This document shows, piece after piece, positions 14,264 through 26,262 of a stretch of 64,000 nucleotides of DNA. Source of the stretch: Gorsachius magnificus (Eukaryota; Chordata; Aves; Pelecaniformes; Ardeidae). Position numbers and translations under genes: made by a program. The notes under the pieces are model-generated. The model was given only the letters and a program-made list of their open reading frames with translations, was not told the origin of the DNA and did no database searches. The stretch's first letter is position 1. Every line of letters starts with the position of its first letter. The stretch is taken from NCBI GenBank assembly GCA_034008185.1, contig CM067081.1, positions 108,137,265 to 108,201,264 on the forward strand. The letters are read 5' to 3'.

Positions 14264-14351
14264 ATTCTTTCTCTTCTTCCTTAATTTCCTTATTTATTTC
14301 CCTATTATTTTCCTTTTTTCTTTCCTTATTCCCTTATTTTTTTTCCTTATT
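14264..14351. repeat. Pyrimidine-rich low-complexity tract
   Basis: This is a stretch of CTT, TTCC and CCTTATT-type motifs with almost no purine except scattered A. It ends about 60 bases before the recognisable start of the plus-strand CR1. Confidence 0.8.
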
Positions 14352-14408
14352 GTGGAAGAGCTCCACAATCAAGACAAAGATTTGTGCCTCTCTCACCTTT
14401 TCTTAGTA

Positions 14409-15364
14409 GGGCTGACAGGGAAAAGGGTGGTGGTGAATGGAGTTAAATCCAGTTTGAGGCTGGTCACAAGTGGTATTCCCAAGGACTCAGTACTGGGTCC
14501 AGTTCTGTGTAATATCTTTATCAATGACCTGGATAAGGGGATTGAGTGTACCCTCAGCAAGTTTGCACTTGCACTAAACTGAGTGGAAATGTTGATCTGC
14601 TTGAGGGAAGGAAGGCTCTACAGAGTGACTGGGACAGGCTGGATCAATGCAGTGTGGCCAATTGTATGAGGTTCAACAAGGCCAAGTGCCGGGTCCTGCA
14701 CTTGGGTCACAACAACCCCATGCAGCGCTACAGGCTTGGAGAAGAGTGGCTGGAAAGCTGCTTGGCAGAGAGGGATCTGGGGCTACGGGTAAACATCTGA
14801 CTGAATATGAGCTATCAGTGTGCCCAGGTGGCCAAGAATGCCAATAGCATCCTGGCTTGTATCAGGCATAGTGTGACCAGCAGGAGTAGGGGAGTGATCA
14901 TCCCCCTGTACTCAGTACTGGGGAGGCCGCACCTCGAATACTGTGATCAGTTTTGGGCCCCTCACTACAAGAAGGACATTGAGGTGCTGGAGCATGTCCA
15001 GAGAAGGGCAAAAAAGCTGGTGAAGGCTCTGGAGAACAAGTCTGATGAGGAGCGGCTGAGAGGACTGGGGTTATTTAGCCTGGAGAAGAGGAGGCGGACG
15101 GGAGACCATATTGCCCTCCACAACTGCCTGAAAGGTGGATTTAGCAAGGTGGGTGTCAGTCTCTTCTCCCAAGTAACAAGCAATAGAATGAGAGGAAATG
15201 GCTTCAAGTAGTGCCAGAGGAGGTTTAGATTAGATATTAGGAAACATTTCTTCACTGAAGGGGTAATCAGGCACTGGAATGGGCTACCCAGGGAAGTGAT
15301 TGAGTCCCCATCCCTGGAGGTATTTAAAAGATGGGTAGACATGCCACATAGGGACATGATTTAG
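14409..15364 (+). pseudogene. CR1 reverse transcriptase, broken
   Basis: The coding remnant runs from the VVVNG block to the natural ORF2 stop at 15362-15364. It is broken in at least three ways. A 1-base deletion near 14565-14575, at the place of the catalytic FADD motif, destroys the motif and shifts frame. A TGA at 14798-14800 and a TAG at 15209-15211 interrupt the remaining frame. Blocks still readable are [13 protein letters not shown], the [13 protein letters not shown] version of the tail block and [12 protein letters not shown]. The copy is inactive; the nearby 45308 copy keeps the same region intact. Confidence 0.9.
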
Positions 15365-15436
15365 TGGTGGACAAGTACAGTTGGACTTGATGATCCTGAA
15401 GGTCTTTTCCAACCAAATGATTCTATGATTCTATGA
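14409..15436 (+). mobile_element. CR1 LINE, 5'-truncated, plus strand
   Basis: About 1.03 kb of CR1 runs from the middle of the reverse-transcriptase domain to the 3' terminus. The 3' end is clear: the TTGGACTTGATGATCC block of the UTR, then two ATTCTATG-type octamers ending at 15436. The 5' edge is the point where similarity to the copy at 45308 begins, with a few extra RT codons. Both this and the 45308 copy begin near the same RT region, a typical outcome of incomplete reverse transcription. Confidence 0.93.
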
Positions 15437-17785
15437 ATAATGGAATAAGTAAAGGAAAAAACAACAAAGAAAAGCCAGAGGAAATGCTCCCTATCTTGAA
15501 TACCACAAAAAGAGACATATCATGGCTCAGAATAACCTCAGTCAGTGTTTTTTCTGAAATGAGATGCTTAAGACTTACTGTAGAACTAAGATGAACTGAG
15601 ATCATACCCGTTCCTTGCATTATGATCAATAATCCCTTGAAAAATTAATTTGATGGATTGCTTGCATTTAAAAGACTACCTTTCATACCTGTCACATAGT
15701 AATAGAATAGAATATCTTCACAGAATCACCACACTTTTTCTCCTCAGTGATATCTGAAAAGGTGCCAGTTTCTGTCTTCACAGATAAGCAGCTATCACAA
15801 AAACAGATATTTCAAGCTAAAATCTTTATTTTCTAGAAAATTATACATTCTGTTAGCACATAAACATAAGACAATAATTGTTTCAGCTCAATTCTTCCTG
15901 AAGCTTCCAAAAGAACCATGTAATTTTCTTCTGTATTTGACCACATGTAAATCTTTGGGATTTCTGTCTCAGCTTACTGTAGGCTATTGTGCTCTTTCCA
16001 GGATTGCTCCCATGCTTTTCCTTGGTCACTAGAGCAAAACTATTTTTTTTCAGTTCCTAGTCTGAAATCTGCACTTTTCTTCAGTCTCATAACCACGTCG
16101 GATTGTGCTGATGCCAGGCAGCATAAAGACAGCACTTAGCTGATTGCATCCATATCCATCCCTTCACTTTTGGAGCAGGGTTGGCAGCTAATGAAGGATC
16201 ACAGCCTTTCTCATCAAGTGAGAGGAGAATATGTATTAACAAGATAGAGCTTGCTCAATCTCAAAATGTAGAAATGAATTTAAATTAAAGTCTGGAGGAA
16301 TAAAAGCACAGACAATCTTAGCTTGGTATATGTGACCCTTACATAAACACCTCAAATTTCAAAATTTTCAGCTCTGCTTAATCTTGAGTAAGATCCAGAG
16401 TCTATCAAGATAGCTTTCGCTAAACACTCATCGTTATTCATTCTGATAAACTGTGAACTAGTGTTGACTTTTCCTGGATAGGACACAAGATAAGGCCACA
16501 AAACTTATTTGTGGGTTTTGCATATAGCAGGAGTTTAGCTTGGCTCTTCAGAAAGCAAATGAAAGCAGGGATCCAATCCATCAGTCACATGAATATTCCA
16601 CAAGACTTTTGCATCCTTTAACAGATGTGTCATTGAGAACTTGTGCAAAATGACAGGGTATGGCTATAAAAAGAAACAGCAATACAAAACTGCATTGAAT
16701 GTAGTGTTAAAAGAATTTACATCCCAAAGGAAGAAAAATCTTCATGATGATAATTATCCAAGAAATTAGAACTTAACTTGAACTTATTCTACCTCTACTT
16801 CTACAGATTCCAATCAGATTTTACTGTGCATATGTAAATCATTCTAACCTTAATTGAGATTCTGCAGACACACCGTCAAGAATACATAGTGTCTTATGCC
16901 AGAAAGCTTGGAGCAAAACTTAAGTGCATTAGTAAAATGTACAGACAGTAAAATAAGCCAATTAATTACAAATTTCATCTTAACTGGAATCAATTATCAA
17001 CAATCATAACACAAAAAAGTGACAGAACTAAAGCCACCTTAACAGTTACACATTAAAAAAAAAAGAATGAATAAAAATTTTGAGATAATAAAGAAAATAA
17101 AATTTAATTGAACTTGTGAGACAATAACTGTATTCATGAGTTGCGGACCATGGCCAACCCCTGAAGGCTTAGATCTGCAGCTGGTCACAAAATAATACTA
17201 ATTACCAAACTTACTGACTTCATCAGTTTCATGTGACAATGTTAGTTGTTGAGAAAGTCTAAGGGCTAAAGCAGACTTGTGAACTGGTGACTTAGAGAGA
17301 AGCCCCAAAATTCAAAAAGTGTTTTTCTGTCTGGTTGAAAACACATCACTAGCTCAGTTTGCTAGAAGTACTGAAAGTTTGCATTTCCCTTTAAATCCAG
17401 AGCTATGTGAAGATATAGGCCAGCTGACTACTAACACACACATTTCTCCTTCTTAGTAAGTGACTTAGATTTTCTACAAGCAGGCCTCTTAGGGTTGAAA
17501 AGAACTCTAAATAATGTAAAGTTCTATATTCACTTAGCCTACTCAAAATTAAGCATTGGGATTTCTCTCAAGATGAGTGTATTATTCACTCCTTTCCTCT
17601 GGCATACTGTTAAACTCTCCCAGTATGTGATGGTCACTAAAATATGTCCTAGAATTTCCTTAACTAAAGTTAGTGATAAGGGACATAGGTTTTTGTTTTC
17701 TTAGTGGGTCATGAGAAGCAAATATATATTTTATCTCAAAAAACATTGTTTCATTTCTTCTTAAACATCTCAAAGATCTTTACTT

Positions 17786-17831
17786 CAAAAAACCATCAAA
17801 AAATCCCCACAAAACCCAACCCCCCAAAAAA
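17786..17831. repeat. A/C-rich low-complexity tract
   Basis: Alternating runs of A and C (CAAAAAACC, CCCCAC, CCCCCCAAAAAA) with almost no G or T. It is simple sequence with no coding or transposon signal. Confidence 0.7.
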
Positions 17832-19864
17832 CTCTGGCAAAATACACTAAAGCCTGTGTTCAAATAAAAGGTCATCACTGTGATTCTGTTTTTTGGCATC
17901 CTTTCCTATCTGTTGTATCTTCTGCAGTAATTTCCCACTTTATGCTCACCTTAAGGCTTTATATATCTCCCTACTTTTCTTCCTTCCATTAATAGCTGAA
18001 TATTTTAATCTGTGTTAGAATGGGTTCTATAAGCTCAAGCATATGATTATGTTCTTCCATTTGCTACAGTGGAGTAATTTTTAAGACTGCTCTAGTTTGA
18101 TTGAACTTTTAAGAATTTACAATTATCAGTAGGATATTAAATCACTTAAAAAAAACCCCACCTTAAATGAGAAAAACGTGCATGCACTGGTCCTTATGTC
18201 ACCCTGTAGGACTTCAGTGAATGTGGTATAAGTGGATGAAATAAAGTACATATTATTTCTTCATGCTAGTACTTGAGATTGCCAGGGAAAAGCAATTTTT
18301 GTCAAATTGACAGTGCTTAAATGTATTCATACATAAAAAAAACAAATCAAACCTAAACAACAAAAAAAACACTTTCAGGCAAACCTGAGTCTAGAACATT
18401 AATAAAAAATGACATATAAATTTGATAACTGTTCTTGAAGTTCATGATATCTTTGTCTATTTATGTACAATTTAACAAACAACTAAATGAAAAGCTCTCA
18501 CTGCAGCGTCTTAGGTAAATATTGAAAAGTAGTGATTTTATCTTGACAGTTAAATGCTTTCTAAATGACACTGTTATCCTCTTGTAACTAAAAGCCAAAC
18601 TGAGCAGGAATACTGGTGGTAGAAGGGGACAAAACCAAAAAACCTCAAACTCTCAACCAAATATTGAATATTGAAATCTAGATGCATATGAGTCCAGTGT
18701 TTACAAAGAAACTTTGACTGCTCTAATAGGGGTGTTCCCAACTGAAAATTGCAAGGGTCAATTGTCTTTTTTATATCATTGTAACCAGTATTACAACAAA
18801 AAGAACAAAAGGTAGGTAGTAAGACATATACAGAAATCACAACTTAGAAATAAATCTTCTCCATCTAGACACAGAGTGCTTAGAAATTTCACTTGAACCC
18901 CAAATTCTCTTGCCTTTGTGATAGAAATGGAATTTCTGCTATTTCATCCTGTTCCCAAATGTTCTGTGAAAGTTGCAGGTGATGACATTATTTGTAAGCT
19001 ATGCCACAAAAATCACCTTATAAACCCCACTTCTGACAATATTTATACATAACCCTCTCTCTGGCAATTTATCCTTAACCTAACATGTTATTTAGATAGC
19101 ACCAATAGCCAGCAGGATTTATTACAGGCATGCAGGAAGACATATGGGTAGGTTCTTCTCTCATTTATACTAGCATAAATCACAACAAATACTACCGAAG
19201 TCACTGGAGTTCCACTTGTTTAAAGGTGGACCAAAAATGCTCACAACCATCCTCAAACTTACCAGTAAGTTTTCTACCCTAATGGGATCATGTAAGGCAG
19301 GTTTTAATTCCATTGTCCGAACTCATAATTTTATCCAGCCTCAGTAAGAGTTATTTAAACCTTTTAAATGGCAGCAAGGCTTTGTGCCTTTGTCTTGCCA
19401 TCTTTGACTCAGCCATTATCCGAATTTCTCCCTTGAAGCCATACTTATTTCATTGGAGTGGTGCCAAACAGTATTAATTTTGTCATTTTTTTTAATTTAG
19501 GGACAATATTTTAAAACCTTGAAATATTTATGGCACTTGCACATTACTGAGTACAGCAGTTTCAATGTCATTGCATCTGTTCAGAACTTTAGATGCTCAA
19601 GGGCATTTGTAAACTGAAAACCTGCCATTGTGAAGGCATTCAGTGGCTTGTAGTAAGTTAACAATATGCCGCTATGCCATAGCTGTTAGCTAACACCTTT
19701 GATTCACAGCAATAGGGAACACGGATCTTTCAAGAGCTTTAGTTCAGAAAAGGTTAATAAAAATTTATCAATATTTATCAATATTTTAAAAAACTAAAAT
19801 GACATATAGGCTCATCATATCAATTCTTTCCTTGAAATGATGATGTCTCTTCTCCTATTTTGTG

Positions 19865-19975
19865 TGCCTATGTGTTACTTGGCAAGTAATTACTGTTACT
19901 TGGTCAACAGGGGGACTTGAACCATTAACTTGTACTAACCAGAAAGTGAACACGTGCTTTTCACACCTCCTCACT
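19865..19975 (-). mobile_element. Possible MIR-like SINE relic
   Basis: On the minus strand the sequence reads AAAAGCACGTG, then GGTTCAAGTCC, then a CCAAGTAAC / GCCAAGTAAC region. This is the order seen in MIR SINEs, whose tRNA-derived head has an AGAGCACG-like block and an internal pol III B box (GGTTCGANTCC) followed by a core with GGGCAAGTTACTTAA. The B-box match is 10 of 11. There is no clear cloverleaf, so it is not called a tRNA. The assignment is tentative because the rest is heavily decayed. Confidence 0.35.
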
Positions 19976-20868
19976 TAACTCTAATAGGGCAATTAATTTC
20001 TGACCTACTTTACCCTGTTCTGTCACTTTTTTTTCCAATTGAATCAAACCACAAAATAGCTTTAGTGAAGGAAACCTAGCACAAAGGCTCTACAACATAT
20101 TTCACTGGTTACTACTACTCCAAGGTGAAAGGATCTGGCCTCAGAGGTTGGTAGTATTTTAAGGCAACACATTTCTTATAGTAACCAAAAAGTGTAAACT
20201 ATTTTTTTCAGAAATTCTTTGTGAAGGAAGAGGGGAAAAAAAAAGTAATTTCCTCTTTTCAGTTCAAAAAAGAGGTAAAGTCCAGACAAATCCTGAGCTT
20301 TTCAGCTGCTGTTCTTGTGCTTTCTGAAAGGAGGAAAAGAAAGGATAACGTTAATAGCAGCAAGTATTTCAAAAAGATCTCATTCAGATTTTTCAGATAT
20401 CATCGTGCATGCATCTATGAGTTAAGTATATTGGTATTTTATTGATAAATGCATACAAGTAAAGATGGAATGGACTCTATCTTAACAGCTAGCTTGTTTC
20501 TTTTGGATCTGCTGACTGCATAGCAGTAGCAAGTGCTGAATGAGTGGATGTAAGTGGAGACTGAATAGAGTGGGCAGGAAAAGGTCACTTGTTTTCCCCA
20601 GAGACCCACTGACCCCAACAGACTTTTGATCTGCTTCTGTAATGAATCTTCACACAAGGAATAGCAAGTTCTTAGTTTTGGTGACAGTAAGAAGTGAAAA
20701 AAAATGGAATTCATTTTATAATTACAAGACTGAAAATCCTACATGTGCTTAGATAATTTATGAAACAGGACATAGAAATGAGAAATGTATTTAAAACAAA
20801 TTAATCTGGTTTGAGGTTGGTTGTTTTATATAACCACCATATTTTGCACACCTCCATGTCTGGAATTT

Positions 20869-20915
20869 ATGCAAATTCTTTCAGGAAACATTTTGTATAA
20901 TTGAGTAATTTGCAT
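20869..20915. promoter_or_regulatory. Opposed pair of octamer (POU) motifs
   Basis: A perfect ATGCAAAT at 20869-20876 and its exact reverse complement ATTTGCAT at 20908-20915 lie about 39 bases apart. ATGCAAAT is the classical binding site of POU-domain (Oct) factors. In AT-rich DNA such a pair can arise by chance, and no other promoter feature is visible, so this is only a candidate regulatory site. Confidence 0.2.
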
Positions 20916-22368
20916 ATGCTCACCTTAAGCAGAAGGATAGATTTTGTGCTGGAGAATGTGTCAGCCTATTTGACAGCTTGGGTGAATGAAGCCTACAGGC
21001 TAGCAACACAGTAAGCTTGTGTTCATTGTGTCTTCCATCATTTCTTGTTATGTTTTAAATGGTGAAAACTGGGATAGCAAAGAGCTGTGAGCTTGAAAAC
21101 ACAGGGAAGATGAAAATCTATTTTCATTTCTGTTCCCTCTCTGTGCTAACTGCAGGTGCTGTTTTTTCACATTCCTTAAACGTTCTTTCTTCCTCATACT
21201 TACCCCTATCAACAGTTGTTGCCCTGTTCTTCACAACTTGGTTATCATGTACAATACTATTTAGTCAGCTGAATCAAAATCATGCTAGTGAACATGCTGG
21301 CATGGATTGTTAAATATTTGAAGCATGGAAAGCAGCCCTTGTTCTTCACACTATAAACAAATTTTACCCCTCACAGAAAATCCAAGAAATGGACTTGGAT
21401 TAGTTAGCTCTCATATTTAAAAGCTACTTGCAGTGAACGTAGTCATTGTGTTGGCTTTCAGCACAAGTATGAAGTCTTACCTTAGTATCACATTAGAATT
21501 TCATGCCCTTGATGAAAATGAAAAAAGCATTTTCCTTAATGTTTTAGTGGGCATGAGCTGCTAGCCATAGATTCACACCTTGAATTCTCATTTTCAGATG
21601 CCAGCCATTAGTTTTTCCCTAACTTTAGAATAAAACTTGAGACTACTACACCTTTCAAGTATGGAGGGATGCAGGCTGTTTGTGGAGTCTTTCCTTCATG
21701 CCACATCTGAAAAAGCCTAGGGATGGGAAAAAAAGATTATATCAAGATTCCTTCTCATTCTACTTAACCAGCAGAAATCCATGGGAGGACCTTGCATAAA
21801 AGTGTGTGTAGATGCAGTGGACAAAATCTATACTAACTTGAGGATTCATGTTGCTGAATTGTGTTCTAATGCTTTCACTGGTGTTGTCAATAAAGTTTAC
21901 TGAAAACAAAACATCAGAACCTCTAACATGGCAGGAGGTCCAAACACAAATTATTAGATGTGTTCCACTGTTACTGGTATTAGTAGTTGCTTGGATTTTG
22001 GCCAGAAATTACTAACCTTCTGAACCTTGACAATTTCGTTAATAACAGAAAAGGAAGTTGCTAGTCTTTATTATTCATTTTTGCAAGATTCCAGCTGTGC
22101 TATTAGTGAGAAGAATTATCACAATACTAAGAACTCTGATGCGAGTATTCCTACACTTAATCATTTAAAACCCAGTAACGCAGAATGGAAATCTAAACAT
22201 AAGTGTTCTACCTTTAGATCCTCCAACTTTCTTGTTTCTTTTTACAGTCATGCATACCAAATCTAGGAAGTCTCTGCTGCCTTTTTAAAAAGTCTAACAA
22301 TGTCCCCAGAAATGCTTATACTTTGGCTTTTCTGGACTCTTTCCTGGGAAATCATCTTGGAGGTTGGC

Positions 22369-22425
22369 AAATATATATAAATATGTACAAAAATATAAAT
22401 ATATATAAAATATATAAAAATAAAT
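22369..22425. repeat. AT-rich TATA-type repeat
   Basis: Imperfect repeats of ATATATAA and AAATATA units with only one G and one C in about 57 bases. It is low-complexity DNA. Confidence 0.85.
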
Positions 22426-25190
22426 CTCTACTTCTGATGATTCTAAAGCATATGCCTAGAAAATGTGCTTTGCTGAGTCTTTTGTGTTTTTAATAGCACC
22501 TCAGAGATAACACATTGAGAGAAACAACCTGCTGTATTGGATACAGTACTTTCAATTTTTACACTGTATATCTTGATATTTTTTAAAATACTGTAGAATT
22601 GTATTGATATTTTTCTGTTAAAGTATCATCTCCTTAAAAAAGTTTCAAAAGAGCAAGAAACATAGTAAAAATTCACCACTTTTGTTCTGTGCCTATAAAG
22701 AAACTTTCAGAGCCAATGATGGCTTTGGATAGAAGCATAATTCTTTTGTTTTATTTAAATCCAGCTAATACTATTTCAGCCACTTGAGCATGTACTCAGC
22801 TTTAAACACATATCTCTGCCAACAGTCAAAGACAGGATATTATTTAAAGTTGTGTTCCCCACCTGTATGGAGTCAATAAAACAATTCCTATACACTAGAA
22901 AGTTCTGCAATATGATACTAATTGTCTGTCTCTGAGAACAGTTACACCATATTTGACAGCTCTTGCCCAGATTAGAAAACCTTTTCCTGACAAATGAATC
23001 ATTAGCCACTGTCAGCAAACTGGAAATTCCCTCAACAGCTGCAAACCCAGGATGAGGATGGACTGCGAGATGTCTGTCCCTAAAGATATTGACTTATGCT
23101 GCTGCACAAGCAAATGACAGAGGAAAAGCAAGAATGCCCACTGCCAAAACAACACAGTGCATGCCTACAGTCATTCTTAAGAACTTAAACCAGTTGTATA
23201 GAAGTAAACTATGTCCTACTCCTCCTCAGAGAAAGACCTTCAAATTTTTTCCAAGATTTAATCTTGACAATTGTTGGTAATAATGATGATATATAGAATA
23301 TTTCTGCCTAAGAATGCCCAACTTTTTTCTCAGACTAGGCAAAAAACTTCAAAGAGCTTTCTTCCAGGGACGTATGGCCTTTGTCTTAACTTGGATGAAA
23401 TTAGGGACAGAATCCAAATTGAAACTACTAAGAACAAAGAGTTATCTTGGAAGTTCAAGATTAATTTGGCTGAGGTAAAAAAGGAATGTTATCTGGGAGA
23501 TAGCTAATTAAGATGTGAAATAAGTAATTAAATGTTTCTTCTGGCCTGACCCAGAATAAAATGTTTCCTACAGGAAAATCGTAGTTAATTTAGGTGAAAC
23601 TGATGTTGCCTGTTTTAAATACTTAAATTAGTGGATTTTGAATGTATTCCTCTTTTATCCACCCTTTACATTTCTAATATTATATCCAAATCAAGACATA
23701 TGGCTGTCTTCATACTCTAATGATTTCAAAGTAAAATGGAAGTGCTACAAAAACATAAAAGTCAAGTCCTAAAATAATTTGATATTAGATAGACATGATG
23801 AGAGGACTCAGATAACAGTATCTGTTGAAAGATTCTTAAACCAAATAATTACATTGAAAATATTAGCCTTGCAACCAGTTCTGTAAGACAGACTTGAAGG
23901 CACCCATTTGAGTAGCTAAAATGGGAACAGATCTCAACACAGACAGTCTTCTCAGCAGCTAGCCAGGAAAATGGGCTTGACTTAGTATTGCTTTCATAAA
24001 CTACTGTGGGATACCAGTGTGCATTAAGAGCATGCCTTCTGGCAATCCCCTTGGCCTGGCAAGAAAACTGCCATGGAGAACCAGGGGTACCAGAGAGGCA
24101 GAGGTGCACTGCCCTGCTGGAAGCTTTCCTGCCTCATATGGGGAGTAGCATTGCACATGAAATTCTGCATCTTGCTCCCAGAGACCATGTAGAGTGTGCC
24201 AAGGGCTATGGAGCTCAAATGAGATATAAGTATGAGACTCAGGCTTCTTTTAGCGTTATAATTGTGGTTTAGCTAGCTTTTAGGGCCTGTGTGCACACCT
24301 ACTGCTCTTAAGCCGTGGATATCTCCCTCAGTGAACAAGCAACTCCCCGGCTAGTTGCTTGCACAGGCGAGATAACAGCCTGCTTTGACAGAGAGGACCA
24401 GCTTGAAATTGCATGATTGCTTGAGCTCCCAGCACCCTAAATGTGCTGGTCAACATCCTTGGTAGACTGACCTGGATAGTTCTAGACAGTTCCTGCTGTA
24501 GAAATGATCAAATTGTGTGTGGATAAGACATTTATATCAGGTGCATGTGCCCAGTTCCTGGCAGTAGGGTGCTGCAGGGATGTCCTCTCTGAGGAGAGGC
24601 CAGGGCTGCCCTGTGCTGGACATGACTGGCTCCAAAAGACGCATCACAGGGCACAGTGGAGCCCCTCAGCCACAATGGCAGCACCTCAAGGAAAGCCTGG
24701 GGAAAAAAAGGCAAAATTCTGCCTGGGAGCCAGGGATGAGGGGAAAAAAGTGTGAGAAACAGCCCTGTGAGCCCTGAGAGGAGAGGGGGAGGAGAGGGAG
24801 GAGGTGCTCCAGGCACCCCAGAAGGGTTTCCCTGCAGCCCCTAGAGAGACCTTGTTGGAGCAGACCTCCATACTGCAGCCTGTGGATGACCGCACATCAG
24901 GGCAGGTAGATGTGCCCTGAAGGAAGCTGCAGTCTGTGGGAAGGACCCACGCAGGAGCAGGGGGAAAGTATGAGAAGGAACGAGCAGGAGAGAGGTGGTG
25001 GTGTGGACTGACCACAAAGCTCATTTCCCTTCCCCCTGCACCACTTGTGGCGGAAGAGATGAGGTAGAGGAGTGAAGTTGAGCCTGGGACAAGGGAGGAA
25101 GGTGAAAAGTGTTTTTTTAATTTTTGTCTTTGTTTCTCACCATCCAACATTATTTTAATTGTCAATAAATTAAATTAATTTTTTCCAAGT

Positions 25191-26069
25191 TATATTGGGT
25201 TTATGTAGGAAGGTTTTGGTAGCAGGGGGGCTACAGGGGTGGCTTCTGTGAGAAGCTGCTAGAAGTTTCCCCTATGTCTGATAGATCCAATGCCAGCCAC
25301 CTCCAAGATGAACCTGCTGCTGGCCAAAGCTGAGCTAATCAGCGACGGTGGTTGCACCTCTGGGATAATGTATTTAAGAAGGGAGGGGAACTGTGCAACA
25401 TCAACTGCAGCCAGAGAGTGAGAATATGTGAGAGGAACAGCCCTGCAGACATCAAGGGCAGTGAAGAAGGAGGAGGAGGAAGTGCTCCAGGCATCGCAGC
25501 AGAGATTCCCCTGCAGCCCCTGATGCAGCTCATGGTGAGGCAGGCTGTCCCCCTGCAGCCGATGGAGGCCCATGGGGGAGCAGATCTCCACCTGCAGCCC
25601 AGGGAGGAACCCACACTGGAGCAGGTGGATGCCCAAAGGAGGCTGTGACCCTTTGGGAACGTGGCAGGACATGTGGACCGATGGAGAGAGGAGCCCACAC
25701 TGGAGCAAGTTTACTAGCAGGGCTGATGACCCTGTGGGGGACCGATGCTTGGAGCAGTTTGCTTAGGACTGCACCCTGTGGAAGGGACCCATGCTGAAGC
25801 AGTTCATGAACTGCAGCCCATGGGAAGGACTCATGCTGGAGAAGTCTGTGGAGGACTGTCTCCTGTGGGAGACCTACTCTGTAAATTAATTTTCCCCTGG
25901 TTTGTTTTTTTTTTTTTAATTATTTTGCCTGTGACAGTAATTGGTGAGTGATCTCTCCCGGTCCTTATCTTGACCCATGAGCTTTTCTCTCCACCTGTCC
26001 ATTTGAGGAGAGGAGTGAAAGAGCAGCTTTGATGGGCACCTGAAATCCAACCAGGGTCAACCCACCATA
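25191..26069 (+). mobile_element. LTR2, related LTR inserted in LTR1
   Basis: This 879-bp LTR starts TATATTGGGTTTATG (first G of TG changed to A) and ends in CAACCCACCATA (the CA end also changed). It is a relative of LTR1 and of the LTR at 42280-43110. Flanking CAAGT (25186-25190) and AAAGT (26070-26074) fit a 5-bp target-site duplication with one mismatch. The host LTR resumes in register on the far side, so LTR2 landed in LTR1 and is younger. A TATA-like TGTATTTAAGAAGG is visible near 25369. Open frames of up to 149 codons inside it are antisense or chance frames. No retroviral gene remains. Confidence 0.78.
25505..25880 (+). repeat. Imperfect tandem units inside LTR2
   Basis: Roughly five or six degenerate units, tens of bases long, each contain a form of CTGCAGCCCATGG, a GACCCA-type block and a CTGGAGCAG block. 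The same kind of units occur in LTR1 and in the LTR at 42280. They appear to be a built-in feature of this LTR family rather than a separate minisatellite. Confidence 0.6.
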
Positions 26070-26226
26070 AAAGTTAAGTCTACTTATCCTATGTCCATAA
26101 TTGGTAAGGGGTTCTCCCTGTCTTTATCTCAACCCATGAGCTTTTTCATCTTTCATCTTTCCAACATGTATAAAAATGGGAAGGTGGTGGTGATTAATTG
26201 GAATGTATTGTAAGGGTAGGGCCTAA

Positions 26227-26262
26227 GCATGACGTAAATAGTATAGAATAAGGGGTGGATAA
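26227..26262 (-). mobile_element. Possible scrap of a reverse type-B LTR
   Basis: The 36 bases just left of the forward type-B LTR read GCATGACGTAAATAGTATAGAATA and on. They line up with GCATGACGTTATATGGTATGGAATA in the reverse LTR at 27.1 kb. No further match is seen on either side. It may be a leftover of a third, reverse-oriented copy, or chance. Confidence 0.3.

Larger units (their letters stand above)
10395..14408. other. Gene-free unique DNA with pyrimidine tracts
   Basis: No gene or transposon is recognised between the LTR and the next CR1. Low-complexity tracts at 10926-11023, 12353-12406 and 14264-14351 are listed separately. The open frames across 12201-12488 are translations of a trinucleotide repeat rather than genes. 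A fragment near 13825 reads VGTND in one frame, like the esterase motif of LINE ORF1, but the flanking sequence does not support that. Confidence 0.55.
15437..24532. other. Gene-free AT-rich unique DNA
   Basis: No gene is supported in these 9 kb. Open frames are under 95 codons and show no recognisable domain. Minor items listed separately are an A/C-rich tract (17786-17831), a possible MIR-like relic (19865-19975), an opposed pair of octamer motifs (20869-20915) and an AT-repeat (22369-22425). From about 24000 to 24532 the base composition becomes richer in G and C just before the LTR cluster; I could not assign that half-kilobase to any family. Confidence 0.55.
24533..26162 (+). mobile_element. 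LTR1, ERVL-like LTR split by LTR2
   Basis: The outer LTR occupies 24533-25190 and resumes at about 26075-26162. Its start (TATATCAGG, then GGCAGTAGGG and a GAGGAGAGGCCAGGGCTGCC block) aligns with the 5' end of the LTR at 43110 on the other strand. Its body carries the CTGCAGCC / GGAGCAGG units of this family, then a CAATAAATTAAATTAATT stretch that includes an AATAAA poly(A) signal. The text breaks at CCAAGT, is replaced by LTR2, and continues with AAGTCT...TAATTGGTAAGGGG...CTCAACCCATGAGC, the expected next segment. The last roughly 80 bases of the family are missing or unrecognisable after 26162. Confidence 0.75.

Noticed and set aside
19895..19925. Possible tRNA gene, because of a B-box-like GGTTCAAGTCC on the minus strand
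   Set aside because: The T-stem does not pair and no acceptor or anticodon arm can be drawn. A MIR-type SINE head explains the B box better.
24686..25708. Frames of 119-159 codons on the minus strand
   Set aside because: They lie antisense inside LTR1 and LTR2, whose GC-rich repeated units have few stops. LTRs of this kind encode no protein there.
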